A program made the translations under genes and the position numbers. Below, piece after piece: positions 1 to 12,042 of a DNA stretch of 64,000 nt (its first letter is position 1; the number at the start of each line of letters is the position of its first letter). This DNA comes from Oasisia sp. SBJ-2009 (taxonomy: Eukaryota; Annelida; Polychaeta; Sabellida; Siboglinidae): contig OZ024856.1 in NCBI GenBank assembly GCA_964017155.1, positions 39,424,909 to 39,488,908 on the forward strand, read 5' to 3'. Below the pieces are notes generated by a model. That model made no database searches. It was not told the origin of the DNA and was given only the letters and a program-made list of their open reading frames with translations.

Positions 1-226
1 CAGTTCTCTCAGTTGAGTATGCAAAAACACAAATTTATATCCATTGGCTTATTACCAAGAAGATTATTTCCATGACACACAAATGACAATGTCCCGCTGG
101 AACTTCCGGGTTTTGACAATTTTCAGGTATTCAAGATCACTGTTAATTATATAAGGATCAAAATTTATTTTAAGGAGAAAATCTGGTTTAACAGCCTTTA
201 ACAATATTTGAGAAATGGTCCCCAGG
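1..226. mobile_element. MITE-like element, copy 1 (partial or 5' end diverged)
   Basis: The right end reads agaaatggtccccagg at about 212-227, matching the terminal inverted repeat of the copies at 11770-12042 and 15984-16226. Internal segments also match them: a stretch around 70-100 ending tgtcccgctgg and the segment ttcaagatcactgttaa near 130-147. The left terminal repeat is not clear at the window edge. No coding capacity is seen, so this is a non-autonomous element. Confidence 0.5.
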
Positions 227-701
227 TCTGTTGAATTTATATATTAATTTACTGTTTCATCGGTTGGGTTTTGTCTCAGATTTTTGGATCAGATCTCTGC
301 CTGTTTGATGGTGAATCTACTAACTGTTGTCTCAGTTGAGTGTTGTTGAAAACGTCCCCTGTCAGTCAGGATTGGCCTCTGTGCTACTGTGGACTTCAGT
401 ATCCCGCATAATTAGACCAACCAGTGACCTCGGTTGAACCCCTCCGCTACAGCTACAGCTACTGTTACCTGCAGCTATCTTTAGCCGCGGTGGAGAGCTA
501 TGACTGGCCTTATTACTGCCTGCTTGACCTGAGTGTTCAAAGGCACTGCACACTGTACAAAGTGCTGGATCAGCAGTGAACACACTCGGCGAGGCGGCGG
601 TGGCGGCAGTGTCACGTGTCCACAGACAGGTGTCACCAAGCACAGTGGGAGGAGTCCCGTGTATTTACCACACCACGAGTAGGTTGTTGCTCTACTAGAC
701 C
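227..701 (+). promoter_or_regulatory. Upstream region and 5' UTR of the estrogen receptor gene
   Basis: No gene was recognised here. The stretch becomes GC-rich from about 420, holds a GGC-rich tract at 590-610 and a CACGTG E-box at 613-618, and lacks an obvious TATA box. It probably contains the receptor's promoter and untranslated leader. An in-frame TAG lies just upstream of the ATG at 702. Confidence 0.35.
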
Positions 702-940
702 ATGTCTGCCGTACAAGCCGGCATCAGATCTGAGCCGATCACCATGGCCGACATGTCGCTGTCAGAGGTCCTCAACAGTCTCGCCGTCGCCACCAGTAGT
801 TCCACGGATCTTGACCATGGCATTGGTTACTTCAACAACGATGTGTCCGTCTCTGCTTCGCAGGCGAAGGATCTCGCACTCAGTTCCCTGCTGTATTTCT
901 CGCAGGAGCTCAACATGTCCCAGATGTCGGGGGAGTCGAG
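702..940 (+). CDS. ESR: ER exon 1: start codon and A/B domain
   Basis: Starts [20 protein letters not shown]. An in-frame TAG lies two codons upstream, so 702 is the first possible ATG of this exon; the second Met (residue 15) is an alternative. It ends ...TCG AG at donor gtatgt, phase 2. The serine-rich, low-complexity content is typical of an A/B activation domain. Confidence 0.75.
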
Positions 941-3900
941 GTATGTTTGTCTGCCCAATCTGCTGCATATTTCAGGCCTGTCAGTGCTGTGCGAGGTCAT
1001 TAGTTTCATGTGTCAAGCGCTACACCCAGTCGTCATTCAAGTTTTTTTACTAGAATCAGTCTTGTAAATAGGCAAATGCTGCTGAGCCAAACGTTGACTG
1101 ATGCAGTTTAGCATCGTGTAGTTGGTGTTTGGTTGTGCATTCCAGTTGCTGGTGCAGTAAGATGTTGCTGTAGTATGTGTGCACCAACTTTTCCCAGTGG
1201 TAAATTAGTTTCTTTTATCAGAATCACTACATAATATAAAACCACTGCTAGGCCAAGTTGTTGACAACGTAGGACTACAGTAGCGGATGGCTGGGTCGTT
1301 TATGTAGATTGGAAAGGTGATATGACGTTATATAAGCAGCAGTAGTCGGTAGATGAACTGATATGTTTGTGAGGCATGCTTGCCAATCGAGATTAAGGTG
1401 CATGTTTTGTGAAGTCTTATACAGCCTGTTGAGGTGTGTGGCAATATGCCAGGGCAATCATGTGGAGAGTTACCCACAGCAAACACTCTACCACACTCTG
1501 CGGTGCCCTGGTGCAAACATATTGCCCGTCTAATGCATGTCTTTATATAGCTTGTGTCCTGCGCTCAGTGTTGTCCATTATAAAATATTACATTTTGTGT
1601 ATAGTTAATAATTTTGGTTTGTATCCAATTTGCAAGCTATTTCTGTTATGACAGTAAAATATGTTTGGTTCATTTTGTTCTGTATGTTCTAATAACAAAG
1701 AGGGTATCATAGTTCATGATATTAACTTCTGACATTTATGCTGTCTGATAGAACGATATTTATATCAGAAATGCAACTTATACCAATGGTTAGCAAGACA
1801 GCTGTGTCGTAATTTGGAATATTTCTGTTGTACTTTGCATCGGTTGACCTGCCTGGCTAATCTGCAGAGTGCTGGTTTAGTGAACCCAGTATCACTGACA
1901 TAAACACATACCACTATTTTGGTTGGTGTAAAAAAACCTTAATTCTCAGAATTGTGGCTTGTCATTGTTGCAAAGCACTTGTATACCATAAGTGCAGAGT
2001 GGTAGTCCTAGTTTGTTTGTGTGCATGCAGTACTCAGTGTTTGTTGGTCACGGTGTCTTTTTATGTGTTTGGTTTGTAAAGTATCGGTACACATTATGTA
2101 CATACATGGAGATAATACCATTTATATCTTTTAAATTATATATTTTTATGATGTTGAAATTACCACCTTCTGTAGTAAAAAGTAAACCCATTTCTTTCCT
2201 ACTTGTCGAGTAGGTTTATAATTAGAAGTGAAACAATCCATGCGGACAGTGTCCAGAGACGGACAATGACCGGGGCTTAATGTCCCTGTGGACATTATCT
2301 TCATTTACACTGATATGACCGGTCAGTTTATGCTCACTGACCACTGGCCAGTCACACAATGTCAGCGTGACCAAATTAATCAGGCTACAGCAGGCGGCTA
2401 AATTGTTCAATTATTTACCTACAAGGACACGGTCCTGAGCTGGGCTAAGGTGACTGACCCTGGCTGGAGGTCGCTTCATTTGGGTTAATGGCCCTGGAGT
2501 AGGCATGATGACACCACTGCTTGTTTACTGTCTTATTCTCTGAAGGACGGTGACCACCAGTGTTGTGTTTCTCCCTGTGTGTGTCAGTGTACTTAGGGCA
2601 GGCTGAAGCTATTAATGTGTAGGTGTTTTTGTAGTGACAATAAAGAACCGTTTGTTGTGACAAGAGAGTGATTTGTTACGCTGGATGTGATCCTTCATAT
2701 TTAGTTGGTAAAGAGATTGGGGACTGGGGAACAGAAAGTGGGCCTAGGTAGCAGTCTCATCCTCAGCTGTTAACGTGGCCTTGCCAAGTCCTGATATTGC
2801 ATACATGAATATAATTGATGGTAGCACATATATGATATTAACTGCAGATTCCTCTGGTGGCTCATGGCAATAGCATCTTACTTTTACACACAAAGAACAC
2901 CTTAAAAATTGATATATATTTATGGTCTTCAGTTTTGTGATAGAGATCATTATAGGAATGAAATGCAGCTCACTCAATATTTAGGACGGCATAGTTTGCA
3001 CACTTCACACAGACACAATGACTAGAATAACTTATAATTTCAGTCAAAAAAGTTGTTTACATGCATAAAAATTTTAAGCATGTATAAAATCTATACAAAT
3101 TTGATTAAAAAGGGAAATATAATAGGCAGTGTGCATGCAAATCTGTATTGCATGATCCATAAACATACATTGAAATACGAATGGTAAAATAAAGATAATG
3201 TACAAGATAAATAATAATATTAATAACTTTATTTAAACACATTCAAATTTGGAGAAACAAGAAGCTTTATTTAACGAAATTAATTGCATAGCATTAGCTC
3301 ATCTGAGCTACTTTACAACAAATTGTAGAATACTGGCGTGACATAGAAGTGACAATGTGATTCTGTTGTTGTTTCAGTGATGAAGTCAAATGCAGCATGG
3401 CCAGGTCACTCACTTCTGTCGACACAACAACGACAGCACTGCTCACTGCCAGCTCCCCACACCACCCGCCCACGTCATGCTCCCTGGAGCCTCAGCCTGA
3501 GACGACCTATGAACTGCCATCGTCCACCATGGGCGAGATGAAGAAACAGCCGAAAGGAATCTCACAACCTCAGCCTAAAAGTAAGCACAACTTCCTTTTG
3601 ACAGAACAGCAAGAAATAATAAAACAATATTTTATACTGATGATTTTCATTTTATACATTTGGAAGATATAGTTTTATAATCATTGGAAAGATATGACTC
3701 AGAAAAGGATCTGTACATTCTAACCGGTTTTTATTTAATGTGATACAAGAAAGATGCAGTGTAACAACATAACAAACTGTATGTTTGTTTCTATCCAGGT
3801 CCTTCGGAAGGTCGGCTCTGTCAGATCTGTTACGACAGTGCCTCAGGGTTCCACTACGGCGTGTGGTCGTGTGAGGGGTGCAAGGCTTTCTTCAAACGCA

Positions 3901-6900
3901 GCTTACAAGGTGTGTGGTTATTACAATATCAGCCAATAATAATAATAACTTCACGAACAATCTGGAGAATTGATTGACTACTTATTGTATTTCCCGGTTG
4001 TTCTGATTTGATTGACACATTAGAAACAAAATATTCTTGTTTGTCTATTTGCGATCTGTAATGCCGTGTGTTTGTGGATGATAGCCACTGAAGTAGGTAC
4101 TTACTGGTGTTATCGTAAAGGGCTCCTGGAGCTCTTGAACGAGTAAAGACGCTCTGACCCGAAGATGGCGGTTATTTATTAATGAATTACTTTCATTCGT
4201 GATAGTTCAGAAGCCATGGGTTTCATTAAAGGCTTCAACAGTTTCGGGATTCCGTGAACGTATCTGACATTTATTCGTGCACTTTGCAGAAATGATTAGT
4301 TTTGCCGAAGGAACATGTGGAGTCTTATTGATTTAATTCCACTCGCCATTTTCGTCCATTATGTGTATTTGGCTTCTCACTGTGTCGTGTGTCACCGTTC
4401 TTTCACACGGAGACAAGTGAGATATTGGCCCAGTTGTTGAGCAAGGTTTTGTGTTACATTGCAGGTCCAGTCGATTACATTTGCCCTGCCACGAACACAT
4501 GTAAGATCGACAAACACAGGCGGAAGAGCTGCCAGGCCTGTCGACTGCGGAAATGCCTCTCAATGGGCATGTCGAAAGGCAGTAAGTGTCTCCTTCGATG
4601 AGTCGAACAAACCCCTTTTATTCCTACCATGGTCATTGATGAACCTGTCGTTTTTTTAAAAACTCACACGAAACTAGTTTGTCGTAAAAACTGTCGGTGA
4701 TTGACCGATATATCCAGTCATTTTCAGGATATACAACTTGTTTAAATTACACTAGATTTGTCAGCATGTCGCGTAATGAGTACATTACCTCTTGAAAATG
4801 TGGTTGTGTATCTTACATTAGAATGCGGGTCGGGCCGGGTCGGGTCGAGTCGGGCCGGGCTGGGTCAACGTAACATCATCAGCCTTGAATGAGTAAAAAG
4901 AGGCAGTGTTTACTGACAGTGCTGAGTGGACATATCTCACAGTAGATGAAGTTTGTACCCTCCAGTGGGTGTTCTCCAGTCGTAGCGTTTGTCACATGTA
5001 GTGTCACATGTAGTCGCGGTCCCAGCCGGCTCCTGTTAACATGGCCGATTGTTTCGCAGATTGTCGCAAAGAAAAGAGCGGTAAATCGGGGAGAGCGACG
5101 AAGAGGAAAGCCGAGCTGAAGGACACAGACACGATAGAAGCAAAGGTAACATCCTCCTCGGTTTTCAATCTTTTATCTATTTTATTGAAACATGTTTTAT
5201 TTTTTTAATGCAATCACTTGGAATTTTTATGTGAATTACATTATAATTATGTGATTGTGAGAATTCTGTGTGGTATCAGTGTAGTATTACTGTATTTTAT
5301 CAGAGAATATCAAACATCCATCATAGTTATGTATGATCACACAGAACAGAAATATCTTGACTGTCAACAACAGGAGGTCACTTTTTGTAGCAGGGGTAGT
5401 TCCCTGTGGCATGCATCATGGACGTAGGTCATTCATTAGCCAGGAATAAATAGCAGGTTGCAAGATCTACTTGTGAGTCACCCAGCAAGTGTTTATCTGT
5501 AGTTAAGCCAGTGTTCGTGTGCTGTTTGCCAGAGTGTACAGGCCACTCAGTGGTATAGTGATTACTGGTAGTTGTCAGTAGTGGCTGTGCCCAGTGGCCT
5601 CAATAGAAGCCGCGCTGGCGGGTCAACGTGGGGGGTCTACATGAGCCGCTCTACAACGGGCGGGCGCAGTGACGAGTAGCTCTTCTCTCATGCCACAAAA
5701 GCGTATCTATTATTCACATGCAGTTTGTTGTTGAGTGTTTCTGTGAAATCAATGTGCAGCAGTATGTATGCACTGGTAAACACACGTACCACACGTACAC
5801 GTACACGTACACGTACACGTACACGTACACTGGCCTATTTTCAATACAGATTCTTGTCTAGCCATGTAGCTAAGAAGTTGTTTTTTGTAATGCTTTTTAA
5901 AGCCACATTGTTGAATAATTTAACCATTTGGATGAGAACTTGTCATTTTGCTGCCTTATGTTTTCCCAAACCAAACTAAAAATTTGCTTAGCAAAGGTTG
6001 ATATTGTGTTAGCTACCCATACATAGTTAATGAACGGTGAATGCACACTCATACACGTAGTTCATGAACGGTGGTGAGGCATGCTGTTATAATAACGTTT
6101 TATTTCTTACGCCTTCATTTCTCCAATGTATCCGGTACCAGTGTACAACTATATTGGCAATATATCTGCAAAGGTCCTAAAACATATAAACGACTTAAAA
6201 ACATTGCGAACGTGAACCTGTCTACATTGCTAACGTGACCCTGTCTAACATTGCTAACGTGAACCTGTCTAACATTGCTAACGTGAACCTGTCTAACATT
6301 GCTAACGTAAACCTGTCTACCACAGATGTTCAAGGACGACAGCAGAAGTCCCCAATGCAGTCCACAGCACTCGTTCACCGACGGCCTCCACACTGCCCTA
6401 CCAATGTCACACAACTCACTACCAATGCCGCTGTCAACGACAACGCCCTCTGGTGGTGACCTCAAGATGACAGAGGCGCCCCCTATGCACCCTCTCGTAG
6501 AGCACCTGCTACAGATCGACCCGCCCGTCCGAATGACGGGACACGACAACTCACAGCCCGACACAGAGCTCGGTCTCATCACGTCTCTCATCAAACTGGC
6601 CGACCTAGAGCTCGTGGACATCATCAGCTGGGCCAAGGCAATACCTGGTGAGTGTCGTATTGGACATGAATACCTGGAAATACCCGAGACTGCGCAAGAT
6701 GAATGGGTCATTCAATTGATTAATTTTGCCTAGAAGTGAAAGCCAGCTCGTGGCTGTTACTGACTTGTTTAAAGGGGGCACAGTTGAGTTGATTAGTTGT
6801 ACAAATTTGTAATTAGAGGTATGCGGAACAAATAACGTTGGAGTTATTGGCAAATCGTGTCACGACAATATCTTTGAAAGCAATTACAAATTATGCATGG

Positions 6901-9900
6901 CCCAAGATTGATTGGTTGATGTCGAAAGGAAAGGTTTTTGCGTAGGGTGAAGATAGATGAGTGGGTAGAACGCCTGTTCACAAAAAGGGTCTACCCCATA
7001 CAAACCAAGAATGTTAAGAATTTTACTGCTGTTGTTCTTAGTGATAAATGTACACTTGCATGTGATGAGGGTGTATGCAATTTATTCTTTAGCACTACTG
7101 GTTTGTTTGACCTCTCAGTAAGATGCAGCTTCATGGTGATTACCAGCTGTGCTCTGGGTGATTACGTCCTGCTCCACGGAGCAACATGTAATGAGCAGCT
7201 GAGCCAGACAGGACTGACTGTAGTGTCTCTTGTAGGCTACCCAGACCTGGGTCTACAGGACCGTGTCCATCTGCTGGAGACCTGCTGGACGGAGGTCATT
7301 GTGTGTGGTCTCATGTGGCGCTCCATGCCCTTCTCAGACTGCGAGAACCTCGTCTTCGCTCCAGACCTCTACTTCAACAAGTACGTTACCGTGTCACTGT
7401 CACTGTCACTGTTACCGTCACTGTTACCGTCACCGTCACCGTCACCGTCACCGTCACCGTCACCGTCACGTCTCGTGTCCTCACACGTATTAGTTACACA
7501 GAGTTTGGTGTCGGGTGTCTGACACTGTCCCTGCGCCATTGTTTGGAGTAGGATAGAAGTCAGCAGCTCAGATTAATTACAATCAATGTCTTATCATCAG
7601 TTTTGATTTTCCTCTTGCATTCTTTATGTGACAAATTACTGTTCACATAAATCATGCACAACAACTGCATTTGTTGTAATATTAAAACAAAAATGCTATT
7701 CAGTTTTAGTGTTAGCTGTACATTTACTTTAATTTACATGTATATTTTGATCTTTATATGCTTTACATTAACCTACCTTCAAATATTTCTGAGAATAGAT
7801 CAAGACATAGTTAGTGGTTTAGTGCAAGTTGACAGTAAATCAGATACACTTAATAATGTACTTTTATGGCATCTGCATCTTGAGGAACTCAACCTCCAAG
7901 ACTGAGTTGCCTCGTGAGTGTGACTGGTGTCTATATTGTCCGTGTATTGTGTTCCAGATCTCGGTGCATCCTCAGCAAGTTTTGGCCCATCTGTCTCCAC
8001 CTCTCAGACCTCCGAAACGTCTTCCGTCGACTCAACGTCAACCGCGAGGAGTTTGTCCTCATCCGCACAATGGTTCTTCTCAATGCTGGTAGGTGTCACT
8101 ACTGGTGATCCCAATGCGGGGCTGTGTGAATATAAACAATTCCAGTAATACGTTTAATAGGTTTGACACTACCCGTTTATAAGATCGTACAGAACATATC
8201 CAGTTTTATTTCAAAATTCCAAATAGACCCTTATGTACAATGTTGTTTATTGGAATTGTTATATTTACAGTGTCTAGATGAATTATGTGGAGTTTACGTC
8301 TTGATGTTTAGGATTTCCTCAACATCAAGAAAGCCTATTTTTATAACAATTGATAACATGAATGAATGAATGAAAGTTTATTTAATGAATGAATGAACAT
8401 GTGTCCTTACTTAGTGCATCATGTTATAATTCGCATGAGGAATCTTGTCTTGGTTAATATAGAATGGTGGCTGTGAATGAATGTTGGTAGAAGGGCCGGG
8501 AATGCATTGATCAGTTGACCCACAGCAGACAGCTAAACTTTAGCCTTGAGGACATTATGAGCAGATATCGATTTATGCAGTGTTGTGAACTTGGCTGCTT
8601 ATACAACCCAGCGACTGTATGCTCAGCCACGCGTGACCACTGTGCTCACTCAGGCGTATCACATCGTGACTGGCCCAGTTTTAAGCGCAATGCCCACTGC
8701 TGGTGAGGTCACTGCCTGCGTCAGGCCACACAGTGCACTGACCACTAGAGACGTCAGGTGACCGCTGAATAACAAGATAATTGGGGCAGTGGCTTTGTGT
8801 TGACGATGTAGGCGTAGTGGGATTGATTCAGGCGCTCTCGTAAGAATAGACTCAAACACAGGGAGGACTCGACAAACAGTTCTACCTGTGTGTGTTGGAG
8901 ATTACACGCTGTGATGCGGCGCAGTAATGACTGTGTAGTGAAGCGTGTAGTGAGAGTGTGTGGGCGTGTGACGCATGGGGTGAACACACCATCCCACTAG
9001 GCCACTTTACCCTCCCAGTCAAGCACGTTACAGTCCTTAGTCAACCTCACAATCAGGCAGAGAATTGTTTTTAACTAACCCAGTTACCACAAGAGGGCGA
9101 CTGTGTGAAATGAAGTCGTGCGTGATCCACTAGCAAAGGTCTGTCTCCATCTTATGTAAAAAACATTCGTTGGAGTGCAACCTGTGAAATAGCTCGGCAC
9201 CTCTTCCTTGAGCAGTCAAGCAGCCAGTCACCTGGTGCAGTGATATTATGGTAACACACCTACAATTTAGATACGTAAAAGTGACACATTTTCAGAGACA
9301 TATCTCACTGTCAAACATGTCTTCAAAATGTGAATGAATGAATGAAATCTGAAATGTATCTTTCCACTGAACATGTATATATATATTATATATATACATA
9401 TATATAAAATATAGATAAAAATAACATAAACATATAGACAATAAATACAAGGACATAAACGATTAGACCCACAGGAAAAAGGTTTAATACATACATATAT
9501 ATATATATATACATACATATGTATATATATATTATATATATATATATGTATGTATGTATGAAACCTTTTTTCCTGTGTGTCTAATTGTCTATGTCCTTAT
9601 ATATTTGTTGTCTATATTTTGGTGTTATTTTACCTGCATTGTTTACCTGTACCTACCTGTGGCCACCATCACTGACCTGCCCCTGCCTCCGTTGCAGACA
9701 TGAGCATGATGGAGACGGATGACAAGTGGACGGAGATGAAGAAGAAGGCGAACGAGGCGTTCCACTACACGGTGGTGACGCGTCACGGCGGCTCCTACGA
9801 CCGCCTCATGCAGATCCTCTTCCTGCTCCCACACATCCGCAACGTCGGGCTCCAGCTGCTCCGCTGGCTCTTCCAGGTGAAGGAGGAGCGCGGAGTGCTC

Positions 9901-9990
9901 CTGTGCGACCTGCTCCAGGAGATGCTCAACGCCGACACGTCGCTCCACCGGCTCAACCACCGCAACGGCTCTAGTCCACCCCGCGGCTGA
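702..9990 (+). CDS. ESR: Estrogen receptor-type nuclear receptor (NR3A), complete, nine coding exons
   Basis: Ligand-type nuclear transcription factor that binds estrogen response elements as a dimer. Joined exons: 702-940, 3378-3580, 3799-3909, 4465-4581, 5060-5145, 6326-6647, 7236-7380, 7958-8088, 9698-9990; 1647 nt, 548 residues, codon phase kept at all junctions. Residues 1-147 are a diverged A/B region. The two zinc fingers span about 155-215, with eight metal-binding cysteines and the ER-type P-box [11 protein letters not shown] (ERR would have CEACK). The second finger reads CPATNTC. A hinge follows, then the ligand-binding domain from about 305. Helix 3 [14 protein letters not shown] keeps the Glu (347) and helix 5 GLMWRSM keeps the Arg (388) that hold the estrogen A-ring. 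Helix 12 [10 protein letters not shown] is a good AF-2 core. The position of human ERalpha His524 is Trp508 by ungapped alignment from HIR to the AF-2 motif, so estradiol binding is doubtful. It could be called ER of an invertebrate chordate or lophotrochozoan; SR/3-ketosteroid receptors have a different P-box (GSCKV). Confidence 0.93.
3378..3580 (+). CDS. ESR: ER exon 2: rest of A/B domain
   Basis: The acceptor ttgtttcag precedes TGATGAAG, and the donor is gtaagc. It encodes a Thr/Ser/Pro-rich segment. The assignment rests on phase continuity (2 in, 1 out) and its position directly before the zinc-finger exon; the sequence itself is not conserved enough to recognise. Confidence 0.7.
3799..3909 (+). 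CDS. ESR: ER exon 3: first zinc finger
   Basis: Acceptor ctatccag, donor gtgtgt. It encodes CQIC..., [20 protein letters not shown]. The four cysteines and the EGCKA P-box define an estrogen-receptor-class DNA recognition helix. Confidence 0.95.
4465..4581 (+). CDS. ESR: ER exon 4: second zinc finger
   Basis: Acceptor acattgcag, donor gtaagt. It encodes [20 protein letters not shown] and then [11 protein letters not shown], the D-box dimerisation loop and second finger. The match to estrogen receptors is very strong. Confidence 0.95.
5060..5145 (+). CDS. ESR: ER exon 5: C-terminal extension and hinge
   Basis: Acceptor gtttcgcag, donor gtaaca. The 29-residue, strongly basic segment ([20 protein letters not shown]) has the features expected of the DNA-binding C-terminal extension and a nuclear localisation signal. 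Phase 1 in, 0 out. Confidence 0.85.
5785..5831. repeat. (ACGTAC)n microsatellite in ER intron 5
   Basis: About seven tandem copies of the self-complementary hexamer acgtac. Confidence 0.85.
6195..6320 (+). repeat. 24-bp tandem repeat abutting the ER exon 6 acceptor
   Basis: About five copies of aacattgctaacgtgaacct with the suffix gtct. The last copy's cctgtcta runs directly into the splice acceptor ccacag, so the pyrimidine tract of the acceptor is itself repeat sequence. The unit length is a multiple of three, which gives a spurious open frame. Confidence 0.9.
6326..6647 (+). CDS. ESR: ER exon 6: hinge and start of ligand-binding domain
   Basis: Acceptor ctaccacag, donor gtgagt. It encodes a Pro/Ser/Thr-rich hinge and then [31 protein letters not shown] and SWAKAIPG (helices 1-3), with the conserved helix-3 glutamate. 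Phase 0 in, 1 out. Confidence 0.95.
7236..7380 (+). CDS. ESR: ER exon 7: ligand-binding domain helices 4-6
   Basis: Acceptor ctcttgtag, donor gtacgt. It encodes [20 protein letters not shown] and then [11 protein letters not shown] and [11 protein letters not shown], corresponding to the FVDLTLHDQVHLLE...LVWRSM region of human ERalpha. The ligand-contact arginine is present. Confidence 0.96.
7386..7470 (+). repeat. Hexanucleotide array (caccgt/cactgt) at the ER exon 7 donor
   Basis: Beginning about six bases after the donor GT, some 13 variants of a 6-bp unit run to 7470. Early units (gttacc, cactgt) resemble the donor-proximal sequence gtacgttaccgt. Confidence 0.9.
7958..8088 (+). CDS. ESR: ER exon 8: ligand-binding domain helices 7-8
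   Basis: Acceptor gtgttccag, donor gtaggt. It encodes a segment ending [20 protein letters not shown], matching [23 protein letters not shown] of human ERalpha in position and pattern. Phase 2 in, 1 out. Confidence 0.92.
8360..8398. repeat. (GAAT)n-type tract in ER intron 8
   Basis: Two runs of tgaa-type repeats flank agtttattta, resembling the microsatellite tail of a non-LTR retroelement. No element body was recognised beside it. Confidence 0.4.
9425..9622. repeat. Inverted repeat in ER intron 8
   Basis: The left arm 9425-9500 (with aggacataaacgattagacc and acaggaaaaaggttt) is matched in reverse complement by 9542-9622 (aaaccttttttcctgtgtgt, ctaattgtctatgtcctt). The spacer is an AT-rich microsatellite. 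Arms are roughly 80 bp, imperfect. It lies 75 bp upstream of the terminal coding exon. Confidence 0.8.
9698..9990 (+). CDS. ESR: ER exon 9: ligand-binding domain helices 9-12 and stop
   Basis: Acceptor tccgttgcag. It encodes the end of the ligand-binding domain: [20 protein letters not shown] and the AF-2 helix [17 protein letters not shown], followed by a short tail and TGA. Human His524 falls on Trp508. The exon is GC-rich compared with its surroundings. Confidence 0.95.
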
Positions 9991-11090
9991 CACCACAAGT
10001 GTCACTGCAAGTGTCACCACGAGTGTCACCACGAGTGTCACCACATACTATGGCAGATATCCGTGACATCGTGTCACATGGCAGCAGAACTTTACCTACC
10101 AAATTTTTGTGATGTCACATGAATTAAACCGGTGTAATTAGTTGTGTATTACTGACTTGAGATCGTCGATCATGTGATGAGATCGTCGGTCATGTGACTC
10201 GTCCCGAGGTGTAGGATGAAAGGATTTGTGTGGTTGAAGGAATCATGTCTTTGCGATTTGTTCAGAAATGCCATTATTGTACACTGGATTGAACACAAAC
10301 CTGGCAGTATTGACAGCCGTTGCCGTTGTTGAATGAGAGGCCAGTATGTTCGCTGATTTATACATAAACTTTCTGTTATGCCATGGGACCATGGGTCCAG
10401 CGCCAGACATTTTAGACTTTTCACAAGCATCGTTTATTTATTTATTCGTCGTCCATTTCATAATGACTTCAGTTACCGTGCCATATGTATTCGTTTGTGT
10501 CATATTTGTTGGTCGCTTCGAGAATTCCGGTGACGATTTCTAGACATGTGTTCAAGTCTATTCATGTTGGGGCAATGGTTGATGACTCTTACTGCCACTA
10601 GGGCCCCGATACAGCCACGCCTTACTGCCAGCTTCTAGCAATGGCTACCAACTGTAGGAGCTATGGCTACCAAGTGTAGGATATAACAATAGGTATTGTG
10701 ACTATATTGTATTGTGGGGCGGGCAAATTGATTGGAAGGCTGGGTAAACACTTCTCCTATTCCTGTCTGAGTTTTTGTACAATTTTTCATTGATGGGAGA
10801 ACACTTATATATCGTACATAGTCACTGTTTTAGTGTGAGTGTGTCCTTGGATGAATTTGCCTGCCCTGGTGATACAGTAAGCACTGGTTCAGTGATTACT
10901 CAGTGCAGTGGGCACATCCTGTTGTGAAGTGTGTACATATTAATGGAACAAGTTGGTGATGTGCAACTCGCCAGTTTTGTAGCATAAGCATAACTTATTA
11001 ATGTAATAATATGCTGTAATTATTACGTGATGTGAATATTATGAATACTGTATATAAGATTTCTAAGTATGTTTTAAGACTGAAAATAAA
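9991..11090 (+). promoter_or_regulatory. ER 3' UTR with polyadenylation signal
   Basis: No further gene was seen. The first convincing AATAAA after the stop is at 11085-11090 (tgaaaataaaatatttg), which would give a 3' UTR of about 1.1 kb. A short tandem run of gtgtcacca units lies at 9998-10045. Confidence 0.5.
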
Positions 11091-11769
11091 ATATTTGTAA
11101 TATAACTATTATTACTGAGTTGAGCCATTGTTTTCAACCACACATGCATACAAACATGCACACATCTGCCAAAACAATTTACTACCGTGTATGACCTGAT
11201 AGAAAACCAATCTAACTTAACAGTTAATTAATTTCTATAAAAAAAAAACAGCTTTTTCATGTCAACAATTTGGTATAGGCTAAACCAATATTTGAAGAAG
11301 ATAGTTTGGCACCAAAATTTTACTTGTGATTGTAAGTACCACAACCTTTTCTGTTTCTGCCAACAAGTCGCACAGCCTGGCTGTCGGCTATTTCACTTAT
11401 GTGCACAATGAGATTTGTTTAATCTGGGTCCAGGTGATCCTAATGTCTACATCTGAACATTCATTGGAACATGTTTTCAAACGATGGGAATATTAAAAAC
11501 ACCTATAATCATGATAATTATATTTATCCAGAAAGCTTGATCACCCAGACAAACACACGGCTAACCAGTGTTCAGATGAACATGGTTCTGCTGTTCGTCC
11601 ATTGCAGCAGATAGTGTTAATTATTTATAAGTCCATTAATGGGCAGTCTCATACATAATGATAAGTCCACTGAGGTTAAGTCATGTATGTCTGAAGCCAT
11701 TGCCTGTCTCCATCAATATGTGACTGGAAATGTTGAGTGGCACCACAGAGTTAGATGAGTGGCACAGAA

Positions 11770-12042
11770 ACGACCATTTCACTAACATTAAAAGCTCTTA
11801 AACCTCATTTTACACTTTAAGGTCTACGTTGATTCTTAACAGTGATCTTGAATCCCTAAAAACTGTCAACACCACGACGAGCCAGTGGGACGTTGTCACT
11901 GGTGTATCGTGGAAATAGTGTCCTCGGTAACGTGGCAATGGATAATTGCATTTTGAAAGAAAATTATTAAATTTAACAGATTTTGTTTAAAGATGGATTT
12001 TTCCTTAAGAGCTCTTTATTTTAGTGAAACGGCCCCCAGATC
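11770..12042. mobile_element. MITE-like element, copy 2
   Basis: Ends are acgaccatttcacta (left) and tagtgaaacggcccccag (right), an inverted repeat. Its reverse complement matches the copy at 15984-16226 over most of the length, for example aaagagctcttaa, atctttaaacaaaatc, gacactatttccac and acaccagtgac. No open frame and no clear target-site duplication was seen. Confidence 0.75.

Noticed and set aside
6115..6711. 198-codon minus-strand frame over ER exon 6
   Set aside because: Antisense shadow of a coding exon plus the 24-bp repeat.
6938..7522. Open frame running from ER intron 6 into exon 7 and past its donor
   Set aside because: It is in frame with exon 7, but the upstream 100 codons show no receptor similarity, while the acceptor at 7235 gives perfect phase with exon 6. 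An alternative first exon cannot be excluded.
9643..10044. 133-codon minus-strand frame over ER exon 9
   Set aside because: Antisense of a GC-rich coding exon; no family resemblance.
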